DNA of 64,000 nucleotides. It comes from Paraburkholderia sp. LEh10. Lineage in GTDB: Bacteria; Pseudomonadota; Gammaproteobacteria; Burkholderiales; Burkholderiaceae. The translations under genes were made by a program, and so were the position numbers. A model generated the notes under the pieces. That model made no database searches and was not told the origin of the DNA. It was given only the letters and a program-made list of their open reading frames with translations. Of this stretch, positions 37,993 to 46,210 are shown in pieces. The stretch's first letter is position 1. The number at the start of each line of letters is the position of its first letter. The stretch covers positions 152,417 through 216,416 of the forward strand of contig NZ_JAGIPX010000007.1 of the NCBI RefSeq assembly GCF_017814945.1. The letters are read 5' to 3'.

Positions 37993-38697
37993 ATGAACGG
38001 CATGACGGCCGACGCGCCCACCACACAAATGTCCGGCGACGACGATGCGGAAATCGTGCGCCGCATCGTGGCGGGCGACCGCGCCGCGTTCGAACTGCTG
38101 ATGCGACGCCACAACCGGCGTCTCTATCGCCTCGCGCGCGCGACGCTGCGCAACGACGTTGAAGCGGAAGACGCGCTGCAGGACGCGTACCTGAACGCAT
38201 ACCGCGCCATCGGCCAGTTTCGCGGCGATTCGCGGCTTTTCACGTGGCTCTCGCGTCTGGTGCTGAACGAATGCTTCGCGCGGATGCGCCGCGAAGCGCG
38301 ACGCCGGAACGTGCTGCCGATACTGCACGATTGCCCCGACGACGAGCAGATGTCTTCCATCATGGACACGACGAACGACTACTACAGCGCTCCCGACCAG
38401 GCAGCGGCACGCGCGGAACTGCGCGTGCTGCTCGAACGAAAACTCGACGCGCTGCCTTCAGGCTTTCGCACGGTGTTCGTGCTGCGCTCGGTGGAAGAGA
38501 TGAGCGTCGAGGAAACGGCGCAATGTCTCGCAATTCCAGAAGCGACCGTGCGCAGCCGGCATTTCAGGGCGAAAATGTTATTGCGCGAAGCGCTTGCCGA
38601 CGAAGTCGAGCAGTTGGGAACGGAGATCTTCGAATTCGGCGGCGCGCGTTGCGACCGCATCGTCGCAACGGTGCTGGCGCGTTTGCGCGACACATAG
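37993..38697 (+). CDS. ECF-type RNA polymerase sigma factor
   Basis: A 234-residue protein with region 2 (residues about 30-95, including DAEAEDALQDAYLNAYRAIGQF-like residues as VEAEDALQDAYLNAYRA) and region 4 (about 150-205, MSVEETAQCLAIPEATVRSRHFRAK). A short C-terminal tail carries CDRIVATVLARL. It should recruit polymerase to stress genes. No anti-sigma gene follows. The gene is 27 bases past the cupredoxin stop. Confidence 0.9.
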   Translation: MNGMTADAPTTQMSGDDDAEIVRRIVAGDRAAFELLMRRHNRRLYRLARATLRNDVEAEDALQDAYLNAYRAIGQFRGDSRLFTWLSRLVLNECFARMRREARRRNVLPILHDCPDDEQMSSIMDTTNDYYSAPDQAAARAELRVLLERKLDALPSGFRTVFVLRSVEEMSVEETAQCLAIPEATVRSRHFRAKMLLREALADEVEQLGTEIFEFGGARCDRIVATVLARLRDT

Positions 38698-38710
38698 CGG
38701 GAGAGACGTC

Positions 38711-39064
38711 ATGGCGCGAAGAATCAGCTTGCTCGTCTATATCGCCGTTGCCGGTTTCACTGCCAGCGCGGCAGCGCAGACACCGCACATCCGGATCGAA
38801 TCGGGCACGTATGGCGCGAATTGCGGCGCGCGCGAAGGCAACGTCACGCGCGATCTCGCATCGCGATGCAACGATCGCGAAACCTGCCGCTACATCGTGA
38901 AAGCGAAGCTCGACCGCACGCAGCGCGCGTCGTGCGCGGCGGACTTCAGCGCCGAATGGTCGTGTGGCAGCCGCGAATTTCATCGCGCGATGCTCAGCGC
39001 CGGGGCGGGCAACGGCAGCACGCTGGTGCTGACCTGCGTGCCTTCCACGGGCGCCGGCAAATAA
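38711..39064 (+). CDS. Small secreted Cys-rich protein of the ECF operon
   Basis: A 117-residue protein with a signal peptide (MARRISLLVYIAVAGFTASAAA). Six Cys in the mature part (NCGAR, SRCND, ETCRY, ASCAA, WSCGS, LTCVP) suggest three disulphides. The pattern YGANCG...ETCRY...SCAAD has some resemblance to SUEL-type (rhamnose-binding lectin) domains, but this is a weak pattern match. GGGAGAG precedes the ATG. It follows the sigma gene by 13 bases and may be a target or modulator of it. Confidence 0.75.
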   Translation: MARRISLLVYIAVAGFTASAAAQTPHIRIESGTYGANCGAREGNVTRDLASRCNDRETCRYIVKAKLDRTQRASCAADFSAEWSCGSREFHRAMLSAGAGNGSTLVLTCVPSTGAGK

Positions 39065-39077
39065 CCTGAGCGTCGAA

Positions 39078-39293
39078 TCAAAGATCCAGCGTTGCACCGG
39101 TCTCGTTGTGGGCGCGCACATTCAGTTCGTGATGCAATATCGCGATCATCGGCGTGATACCGATGCCGGCTGAGATCAACACGGCGGGGCGCGTGCTCGC
39201 GGCGTCGTAGACGAATGCGCCGCGCGGCGCCATCGCTTCGATTTCCATGCCCGCCACGAGATGATCGTGCAGCCAGTTCGACACCACGACGCG
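39078..39293 (-). pseudogene. Remnant of a flavohaemoglobin/ferredoxin-reductase gene
   Basis: The minus frame encodes about 71 residues: VSNWLHDHLVAGMEIEAMAP followed by RGAFVYD and VLISAGIGITPMIAIL. These match the reductase part of flavohaemoglobin (Hmp) or related FNR-type proteins at the FAD/NAD(P)H junction. The globin domain, most of the FAD domain and the NAD end are missing. The fragment begins immediately after the stop codon of the RHH gene, with no start or ribosome site of its own. Confidence 0.75.
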
Positions 39294-39629
39294 TCAAACC
39301 GTCTTCAGCACACGGGGCTTCGGTTCGGGTGCATGGGCAGGCCCGCTGGCTAACTCGCTTTTGCCCGCCACGATCGACAGATATCGCAGACAGCACACGC
39401 GCAGGAACGACGCGAAATTGCTCGGCACTTCGCCGCGCAACGTGATGAGCTCGTCATATAGCTTGACGGCGAATTGCGTGGTGGTCATGTTCTCGCGTGA
39501 CGCGATTTCATGCAGCACGTCCCAGAACAGATTCTCGAGCCGCACCGTCGTGATGACGCCATGGATGCGCAGCGAACGCGTGCGCGATTCATAGAGAATC
39601 GGGTCCGCGTTGACGTACACGTTGCACAT
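39294..39629 (-). CDS. Ribbon-helix-helix domain protein
   Basis: A 111-residue protein from ATG at 39627-39629, preceded by AAAGGAGA. It starts MCNVYVNADPILYESRTRSL and has an RHH-type core RIHGVITTVRLENLFWDVLHEIA, as in the RHH_4 family common in this group of bacteria. Probably a small DNA-binding regulator. The C-terminus beyond about residue 90 is Pro/Ala-rich. Its stop abuts the flavohaemoglobin remnant. Confidence 0.8.
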   Translation of the reverse strand: MCNVYVNADPILYESRTRSLRIHGVITTVRLENLFWDVLHEIASRENMTTTQFAVKLYDELITLRGEVPSNFASFLRVCCLRYLSIVAGKSELASGPAHAPEPKPRVLKTV

Positions 39630-39744
39630 GATTCGTCTCCTTTGTGGACACGAGGCGACGCTCCTCGCGACCCGGGCCCATGCAAGTTGCCCGCTTTCGT
39701 CAGATGAGTGCGGCACCTGTCCGGGTGCCGCACCCGCGCCCCGA

Positions 39745-41328
39745 TCAGATAGTGCGCCTGTTCATCTGCGTCGCGATGTAGTCCGCCTGACGGATCGCGA
39801 GCGTCACGATGGTCAGCGTCGGGTTCTCCGCCGCGCCTGTCGTGAACTGGCTGCCATCGGAGATGAACAGATTCGCGACGTCATGCGTCTGGCCGAAACG
39901 GTTGCACACGCCGTCCTGCGGCTTCGCGCTCATGCGCGCGGTGCCGAGGTTGTGCGTCGACGGATACGGCGGCACGTGGTACACGGTCTTCGCGCCCGCC
40001 GCCTGATACACGGCGCCGCCCTGCCTGAAGGCGTGCTCGCGCATCGCTTCGTCGTTCGGATGATCGTCGAAGTGCACATTGGGCACGGGCAAGCCGTACT
40101 GGTCCTTGACATCCGTGTTCAGCGTGACGCGGTTCGTCTCGCGCGGCATGTCTTCGCCGACGATCCACATGCCCGCCGTGTACTGGTATGAGTCCATCGC
40201 CTGCGTGAAGTCCGGGCCCCATGCGCCTGGATTGAGAAACGCCGCGTAAAACGGCAGCCCGAGCGACAGTGTCTCCAGGTGATAGCCGCCCGCGAATCCG
40301 CGCGACGTGTCGAAGCGCGCTTCGTCTTCGATGATGCCCGCCATCGTCGTGCCCTTGTACATGTCGACCTTGTCGTTGAACACGGCGTAGACGGAACCCG
40401 TCGTGTGGCGCATGTAGTTGCGCCCGACCTGCCCCGACGAATTGGCGAGGCCGTCGGGGAAGCGGCTCGAATGCGAGTTCAGCAAGAGGCGCGGCGTTTC
40501 GATCGCATTGCCCGCCACCGCGACGATGCGCGCTTTCTGCCGTTGCAGCTTGCCGTCGGCGTCGTAATAGACGACGGCGCTCGCCTTGCCCTTCGAGTCC
40601 GTTTCGATCTTCACGACTTGCGCCTGCGTGCGCAGTTCCATGTGGCCCGTGGCCTGCGCGCGCGGAATCTCGGTGTACAGCGTCGACCATTTCGCGCCCG
40701 TGCGGCAGCCCTGGAAGCAGAAGCCGCGCTGGAAACAATGCGCGCGGTCGTCGCGCACGATGCTGTTGGTCGCCATGTGCCCCGTGTTGCATTGCTTGTA
40801 GCCGACCTTGGTCGCGCCGTTGTACATCACCTTGAAGTTGTTGTTGCCGGGCAAGCCGGGCAAACCGTTCGTGCGCGTCACGCCCATCTTCTTTTCGGCG
40901 CGGTCGTACCACGGGGCCATTTCCTCGCTCGTCACGGGCCAGTCGAGCAGGTTCGCATCGCTGATCGCGCCGTAATGCGTTTTCGCCTTGAATTCATATG
41001 GCTGAAAGCGCAGGCTCGCGCCCGCCCAGTGCGTCGTCGTGCCGCCTACCGTCTTGCAGATCCACGCGGGCAGATTCGGAAAGTCGGTGGCGATGCGCCA
41101 TGTGCCCGATGTCGTGCGCTTGTCGAGCCACGAAAGCATCGAGAACGAGCCCCACTCGTCGGTCGTGAAATCGCCTTGTGTATGCATCTTGCCCGCTTCG
41201 AGCACGATCACGTCGACGCCCTTCTGCGCGAGCTCGTTGGCGAGCGTGCCGCCGCCCGCGCCGGAGCCGATGATGACTACCGCATGCGCATCGTTGTGCG
41301 AAAAGTGCACCTTGTTGTTGTCGTCCAT
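39745..41328 (-). CDS. GMC-family oxidoreductase (membrane sugar/gluconate dehydrogenase large subunit)
   Basis: A 527-residue FAD enzyme. Dinucleotide motif VVIIGSGAGGGTLANEL at residues 17-33. His459 in STHNLGTARM and Asn502 in AENPTLTI are the likely catalytic pair. Cys198, Cys204 and Cys208 (HCFQRGFCFQGC) resemble the iron-sulphur Cys set of FAD-dependent glucose dehydrogenase. It pairs with the TAT-exported small subunit encoded just upstream, and should oxidise a sugar, polyol or sugar acid in the periplasm. A cytochrome c subunit, usual in such complexes, is not encoded next to it. Confidence 0.88.
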   Translation of the reverse strand: MDDNNKVHFSHNDAHAVVIIGSGAGGGTLANELAQKGVDVIVLEAGKMHTQGDFTTDEWGSFSMLSWLDKRTTSGTWRIATDFPNLPAWICKTVGGTTTHWAGASLRFQPYEFKAKTHYGAISDANLLDWPVTSEEMAPWYDRAEKKMGVTRTNGLPGLPGNNNFKVMYNGATKVGYKQCNTGHMATNSIVRDDRAHCFQRGFCFQGCRTGAKWSTLYTEIPRAQATGHMELRTQAQVVKIETDSKGKASAVVYYDADGKLQRQKARIVAVAGNAIETPRLLLNSHSSRFPDGLANSSGQVGRNYMRHTTGSVYAVFNDKVDMYKGTTMAGIIEDEARFDTSRGFAGGYHLETLSLGLPFYAAFLNPGAWGPDFTQAMDSYQYTAGMWIVGEDMPRETNRVTLNTDVKDQYGLPVPNVHFDDHPNDEAMREHAFRQGGAVYQAAGAKTVYHVPPYPSTHNLGTARMSAKPQDGVCNRFGQTHDVANLFISDGSQFTTGAAENPTLTIVTLAIRQADYIATQMNRRTI

Positions 41329-41345
41329 GTCAGGTCTCCCGTTGC

Positions 41346-41969
41346 TCAGCTGTCGGTCGGAATCGGGCCGCTCGCGGCGGCAGGCGGATTCGGCAGCCAG
41401 GCGAGATCGTTGAAGCCCTTGTTCAGATAGCCGCCGTCGCCTTGCGCCGCGCCATAGCCGAAGTGCGCGTACGCCATGTCGTTGCTGTACAGCGAGACGA
41501 TGGCCGTCGTGCGCACGGTCTTGAAGAACGGCGTCTTCTCCATCGCGGCGACGTCGCGCGCCTGATCGGCGGGAGAACGTTTGGTCCAGTCCGAACCGTT
41601 GATCGCATCGAGTTGCTTCACGCCATCAGCGAGCTGCTGACGCACGGCCGGGTCTTTCTGGGCCTTCGCATCGAGATCCTTGACGACGAGGGCATACACG
41701 GCATCATCGAGCGTCTTGTGCGGATACTGCTGCTTCACGAATGCAAGCAGCACTGCACCCTGATGCGTATCGAGCGCCTGCATTTCGAGCGCCCATACGC
41801 GGCTCGGCGCAAGCGTCGCGAGTATCGACGGGAACGCGAGCGTGCCGATCAGCACCCCGGTGCCCTTCAGCCACTCTCGCCGGCTGAGCGCGTGCGTCCC
41901 ATGCGGCGCGTGAGCGCCGGCAGACGTTGCGGCAGGCTCCGCTTCGATTGGAATCACTCTGCGATTCAT
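41346..41969 (-). CDS. Gluconate 2-dehydrogenase subunit 3 family protein, TAT-exported
   Basis: A 207-residue protein starting MNRRVIPIEAEP, with AGGAGA before ATG 41969. A twin-arginine signal (LSRREWLKGTGVLIG) lies near residue 30, so it probably carries the large subunit across the membrane in a folded state. It belongs to the subunit-3 (gamma) family of periplasmic sugar/gluconate dehydrogenases. The large subunit gene follows after 17 bases. Confidence 0.88.
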   Translation of the reverse strand: MNRRVIPIEAEPAATSAGAHAPHGTHALSRREWLKGTGVLIGTLAFPSILATLAPSRVWALEMQALDTHQGAVLLAFVKQQYPHKTLDDAVYALVVKDLDAKAQKDPAVRQQLADGVKQLDAINGSDWTKRSPADQARDVAAMEKTPFFKTVRTTAIVSLYSNDMAYAHFGYGAAQGDGGYLNKGFNDLAWLPNPPAAASGPIPTDS

Positions 41970-42020
41970 GCCTGTCTCCTTGGTGGTTGCGTTGTGGGGC
42001 ACGGCGTCTTGCGCGGCTTT

Positions 42021-42419
42021 CTATTGATAGTGCCCGTGCCGTTCGAGCACTTCGATCTTGTAGCCGTCCGGATCCTGAATGAAGAAGTAACGCGCGAGCA
42101 GCGCGCCGTCGTCGTTGTGAAACTCGCGGACGTCGTTGGGTGTCATGCCGAGTTGAATGAGGCGCTCACGCTCCCGCGCCACGTCATCGACGACGAACGC
42201 GACGTGGCCGTAACCGTCGCCATGCGAGTAGGCGTTCTCGCGGCCCTTGTTCCAGGTGAGTTCGATTTCGTTGTCCGACTCGCTGTTGCGCAGATAGACG
42301 AGTGAGAAGTCGGGGAAGTCGAGCCGATGCGAAGGCTCGAACCCGAAGGCGCTTTGATAGAAGTTCAGCGAGCGGTCCAGATCCTGAATGCGGATCATCG
42401 TGTGTATCAGCTTGGCCAT
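42021..42419 (-). CDS. VOC-family protein, lactoylglutathione lyase-like
   Basis: A 132-residue protein starting MAKLIHTMIRIQDLDRSLNFY. Metal ligands of glyoxalase I are all in place: His6, Glu53 (EIELTW), His72 (GYGHVAF) and Glu123 (YKIEVLE). Probably converts the methylglyoxal-glutathione adduct to lactoylglutathione, although another glyoxalase-fold activity cannot be excluded. It ends 51 bases upstream of the dehydrogenase small subunit gene. Confidence 0.87.
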   Translation of the reverse strand: MAKLIHTMIRIQDLDRSLNFYQSAFGFEPSHRLDFPDFSLVYLRNSESDNEIELTWNKGRENAYSHGDGYGHVAFVVDDVARERERLIQLGMTPNDVREFHNDDGALLARYFFIQDPDGYKIEVLERHGHYQ

Positions 42420-42712
42420 GTCGTCACCCCTCCTTCGATCTTGAGTGTAGGAGTGCGTTTTGCGCGGTGGTAATGCTGGGCTAAATGCGCTTAGGGACTT
42501 GCCCTATGTTGCGCATGCGTATGCGTGGCGGGGATGGGGCGGCGCCAGGGGCGCGGCGATGAGGCGATGCGCCGTCCGGCAAATGAAGTGCGGCGCAGCA
42601 TGCGCGCATCGGCCGGGCAGCCTTTGAAGGGAGATCCAGGGTAAGCGATAGGCTCATGTGCGCGTTGAGGCTCATGACGGCCGTGACGGCCGCAGCGCGC
42701 GATCATGTTCGT

Positions 42713-44431
42713 CTACACCGTGCCCACCTCATGCGGCGGCGGGGTCACGCCCGCAGCCGCAACCGCCTCGTGCAGCGTGTCGTAGACGTTCGACGCGCCG
42801 ATCGCCTGCGTGATCCCGTGCCGGTCCATGTCGGATCGCAGATAGGGGTTCACACGGCCGAAGATGACGGTGAGGTTGCGTTCGTGCAGGTCCGCGATCA
42901 GGTCGCTCAACGTGCGCGCCGCCGAATAGTCGAGCGCCGTGATCGCGCCCGCATCGACGATGAAGGCGCGCAGTTCGCCCGACGCCGCGTCGATCAGCTT
43001 GATCACTTCCGACGTGAAGAAGTGATCGTTGGCGAAGAACAGATCGGCGCCGAAGCGGTACACGATGAGGCCCGGCGCCGTCATGATCCCAGGGCTCGCG
43101 GGAACGGGCAGCCACTTTCCGTTCGCTGGCGAGGGCTCCAGCACCATCGTATGCGGATGGTAGCTGTGCCGCACATGCCGCAGCAGCGACAACGCGACGG
43201 CGAGCAGGATGCCGTGCTCGACGCCCAGCATCACGACTGCAGCCGCCGTGACGAGCGCCAGCGTGAACTCGCCGGGGCTTTCGCTGCGGATCGCCGCGAG
43301 GCTCGGCACATTGATCAGGCCGACGGCGATCGTGAACACGATTCCGGCCAGTACGCAATGCGGCAGATACTGGAGATACGAGCTCAGAAACAGCAGCACC
43401 ACCATCACGACGGCTGCAAACGCGAGTTGCCCGATCTGGCTGCGCGTGCCCGCGCGTTCGGCCATCGCTGTCTGCGTCGGGCTGCCGTTGACCACGAACG
43501 TGCCGCTGAAGGCCGCCGTCGCATTGGCCGCCGCGAGCCCGAGGATGTCGGCATTGGTATCGATTTCTTCGTGATACTGCTGCGCGAACACGCGCGCGGC
43601 GGCGGCGCTTTGCGCGATGATCATCACGAAGCACGACGCCGCCACCGGGACGAGATCGAGAAACTGCTGCCACGTAACAGCCGGAAAGGCCAGCGGCGGC
43701 AAACCGCCACTGACGGGACCGAGCACCGCAATGCCGTGCGCGGCGAAATCGAATGCCTTGCTTGCCGCGATGCTGCCCACCACGGCGATGAGCGGCATCG
43801 GCAAGCGCGGCCAAAATCCCTTGCAGATGAGAATGGCGCCCACCACCAGCACCGTGAGCGCAAGGGTCGGCAGATGGGCCTGCGCGCCATGACCGATCAC
43901 ATACAACAGTTGCGCGAGACTTCGCGACGAAGGATACGGCACGGTCATGCCGAACATGTCGCCGAGCATTGCGATCGACACCTGCAAGCCCACGCCCGTC
44001 AGAAAGCCGACCAGCACCGTGCGTGACAGGAAATCGGCGAGAAAGCCGAGCCTGAAGATGCGCGCGAGCAGCAGCAGCGCCGCCGTCAGCAACGCGACCA
44101 TGCCTGCCAGCGCAACGTATTCGGCGCTTCCCATCGGCGCGATGGTCGACGCGCGGCTCGCGAAGATCGTCGCGGTGGCCGAATCGGCGGCGACGACGAG
44201 ATGCCGCGACGCACCGAAGAACGCAAACGCGACGAGCGGCAGGAAGACGGTATAAAGGCCCGTCACGGCGGGCATGCCAGCGATGCGCGCATAACCCAGC
44301 ACCTGCGGTATATCCATCGACGCAAGTGAAATGCCGGAGAACACGTCCCGCCATGCCGTCGCCCGGTCGATCGGGAGGATGCCCTTTAGAAGGCTCAGTC
44401 GCGCGGAGGGCTTTTCTTTCGGGGTGTGCAT
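42713..44431 (-). CDS. SulP-family anion transporter with STAS domain
   Basis: From ATG at 44429-44431 (MHTPKEKPSARLSLL) it has 572 residues. The membrane part (residues about 25-425) has the SulP start SGISLASMDIPQVLGYARIAGMPAVTGLY and about 11-12 helices. The C-terminal STAS domain is at about 440-555 (VDAGAITALDYSAARTLSDL). Likely substrate is sulphate, bicarbonate or a dicarboxylate. The longer open frame upstream of the chosen start does not resemble the family. Confidence 0.9.
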   Translation of the reverse strand: MHTPKEKPSARLSLLKGILPIDRATAWRDVFSGISLASMDIPQVLGYARIAGMPAVTGLYTVFLPLVAFAFFGASRHLVVAADSATATIFASRASTIAPMGSAEYVALAGMVALLTAALLLLARIFRLGFLADFLSRTVLVGFLTGVGLQVSIAMLGDMFGMTVPYPSSRSLAQLLYVIGHGAQAHLPTLALTVLVVGAILICKGFWPRLPMPLIAVVGSIAASKAFDFAAHGIAVLGPVSGGLPPLAFPAVTWQQFLDLVPVAASCFVMIIAQSAAAARVFAQQYHEEIDTNADILGLAAANATAAFSGTFVVNGSPTQTAMAERAGTRSQIGQLAFAAVVMVVLLFLSSYLQYLPHCVLAGIVFTIAVGLINVPSLAAIRSESPGEFTLALVTAAAVVMLGVEHGILLAVALSLLRHVRHSYHPHTMVLEPSPANGKWLPVPASPGIMTAPGLIVYRFGADLFFANDHFFTSEVIKLIDAASGELRAFIVDAGAITALDYSAARTLSDLIADLHERNLTVIFGRVNPYLRSDMDRHGITQAIGASNVYDTLHEAVAAAGVTPPPHEVGTV

Positions 44432-44610
44432 GCTGATCAGGGGCTTTGAAGAATTATCTGCGCATCGTGCCCTGAATGATCGAGCGATGGCAAGACGTTC
44501 CGAACGCGCGTTTCCGTACCGGAAATCATCTATGAATCTGTATAGGTACTGTACCGGCGCAGATCGATACACTGTCGCAAATCGGATCAATTGACTTTGC
44601 GGAGCCGTCC

Positions 44611-45225
44611 ATGTCATTCGACACGTTGAGCGCCCTGCCCGCCGGCATCCTGTTCGCGCTCGTCACGACCATCACCCCCGGACCGAACAACACGATGCTG
44701 CTCGCGTCGGGCGTCAATTTCGGTTTTCGCCGCACGCTGCCGCATATTCTCGGCATCAGCGCGGGTGTCGCGTTGCTGATGCTGTCGGTCGGGTTCGGTC
44801 TGGGCGAGGCGTTCCGCCGCTTCGAGGTGCTGTACACGGTGCTCGAAGTGCTGAGCGTCGCGTATCTGCTGTATCTCGCATGGAAAATCGGCACGTCGGG
44901 CGCCATGCAGGTGAAAAAAGGCGAGCGCCGGCCAATGCGTTTTCACGAAGCAATCGCGTTCCAGTGGGTCAACCCGAAGGCCTGGATGATGGTGCTGACG
45001 GCCGCGACGACCATTCACCTGAGCGCCGACTTCGGCACCAACGCGCTGCTGATGGCCGTGCTGTTCTACGTGATCGGCCTGCCGTGCATCTGCCTGTGGG
45101 CGGCTTTCGGCACGGCGATGCGGCGCGCGCTGTCGAAGCCAGTCTGGCTGCGCACCTTCAATATCGCAATGGCGTTGATGCTCGTCGCGACGCTTTACCC
45201 CGTCGTCTTGCGGCTTTTCGCGTGA
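44611..45225 (+). CDS. LysE/RhtB-family amino acid exporter
   Basis: A 204-residue protein with six helices. The motif TPGPNNTMLLASG at residues about 23-35 is the LysE/RhtB signature. Exports amino acids or related compounds. It is divergent from the SulP gene; the 179 bases between them include GGTACTGTACC near 44544, a short palindrome that could bind a regulator. Confidence 0.9.
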   Translation: MSFDTLSALPAGILFALVTTITPGPNNTMLLASGVNFGFRRTLPHILGISAGVALLMLSVGFGLGEAFRRFEVLYTVLEVLSVAYLLYLAWKIGTSGAMQVKKGERRPMRFHEAIAFQWVNPKAWMMVLTAATTIHLSADFGTNALLMAVLFYVIGLPCICLWAAFGTAMRRALSKPVWLRTFNIAMALMLVATLYPVVLRLFA

Positions 45226-45231
45226 TGGCCA

Positions 45232-45267
45232 GGGCCGCCCGTTCGCGCGGCCCACTGCACTTTTTTT
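45232..45267 (+). terminator. Terminator of the LysE-type gene
   Basis: GGGCCGC and GCGGCCC form a 7-bp stem with an 8-base loop. A run of seven T starts seven bases further on. Confidence 0.6.
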
Positions 45268-45553
45268 CTTCTGATGCGTCGGTTTTTATCCAACGGTCAT
45301 CCAACTGTCGCGCACTTCGAATGTCTGCTTCCTCGCAGATCCGTCCGGCGTTTTGCCATTAGAATAGCCGTTACTCCTCATCAGCGCGGCCCGCGCTGTT
45401 CGCGCCGATCGATGCAGTCGAATCGGCAACCGCCGGGCTCGCGAATTGCTTTGAGCCCAAAGGTTATCTGCGAGGCAGATCACACCGGCAGCGTGGCGCG
45501 CGCCGGTTCTCGTCATTGACGAACGCAGACCGCAAGGGTCGGAGGCGTTGCAC
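45268..45553. other. Intergenic region before a membrane protein gene
   Basis: Nothing recognisable beyond the ribosome site GGAGG at 45541-45545. Short open frames on both strands lack coding features. Confidence 0.5.
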
Positions 45554-46201
45554 ATGGACGCACAGGAATCGCCGGACCGCGCGCGCGGCCGCCGGCTACA
45601 ACACGACGACAGCGCGTTTGCGCCCGACAGCGACGATCAGCAAGCACGTCATTACAACTGGGTGCAGGTCTGCCTGATTTCCGCGATGGGTCTGGCCGTC
45701 GGCGTAATGGGGACTGCGGCCTACATCATCTGGTTCAGCCGCGATCAACAGGCGTACGCCGACGCGATGCAAGCGGCGCGACGACCGCCGCCCAATTTCA
45801 TCATGTCGCGATCCGCTGCCGATCTCGCCGTCCCCGCGCATGCAGCCGTGCCCACGAGCGCCGTCACGGGCCGCGTGACCCCCGCCCTGCCGTCGTCGCA
45901 AAGGCGAGGCCTCGCCGCAAATGCCGCGCTCGATTCGGACCAGTCGTCCGACGACGATGCCGCCATCGCCGATGCGTCGGACGACCCGCCGCATAACGCG
46001 CGTCCCGCGGCGTCGGGCGCGGCCAACAACAGCGTTCGCGCCGATCGAAGCAAACAGGCAGCCGCGAGCCGGCATCCGCCACAACGGGCGAAACCGAAGG
46101 AAACGCTGGCGTCCCGCCTCACCGCGATGTTCCGCAAAATCGGCTTTCACCGCCGCGGCCGTGAACCAGGCAGCAATCCTGATCCGTACTCGCATCCCTG
46201 A
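45554..46201 (+). CDS. Hypothetical single-span membrane protein with a disordered Ala/Asp/Pro-rich part
   Basis: From ATG 45554 (GGAGG eight bases upstream) it has 215 residues. One membrane helix (about residues 38-60, QVCLISAMGLAVGVMGTAAY) is followed by about 120 residues of low-complexity Ala, Asp, Ser and Pro, then a basic tail. It is nine bases from the diguanylate cyclase gene and likely in one transcript with it. No family recognised. Confidence 0.65.
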   Translation: MDAQESPDRARGRRLQHDDSAFAPDSDDQQARHYNWVQVCLISAMGLAVGVMGTAAYIIWFSRDQQAYADAMQAARRPPPNFIMSRSAADLAVPAHAAVPTSAVTGRVTPALPSSQRRGLAANAALDSDQSSDDDAAIADASDDPPHNARPAASGAANNSVRADRSKQAAASRHPPQRAKPKETLASRLTAMFRKIGFHRRGREPGSNPDPYSHP

Positions 46202-46210
46202 TCCGTCGGC

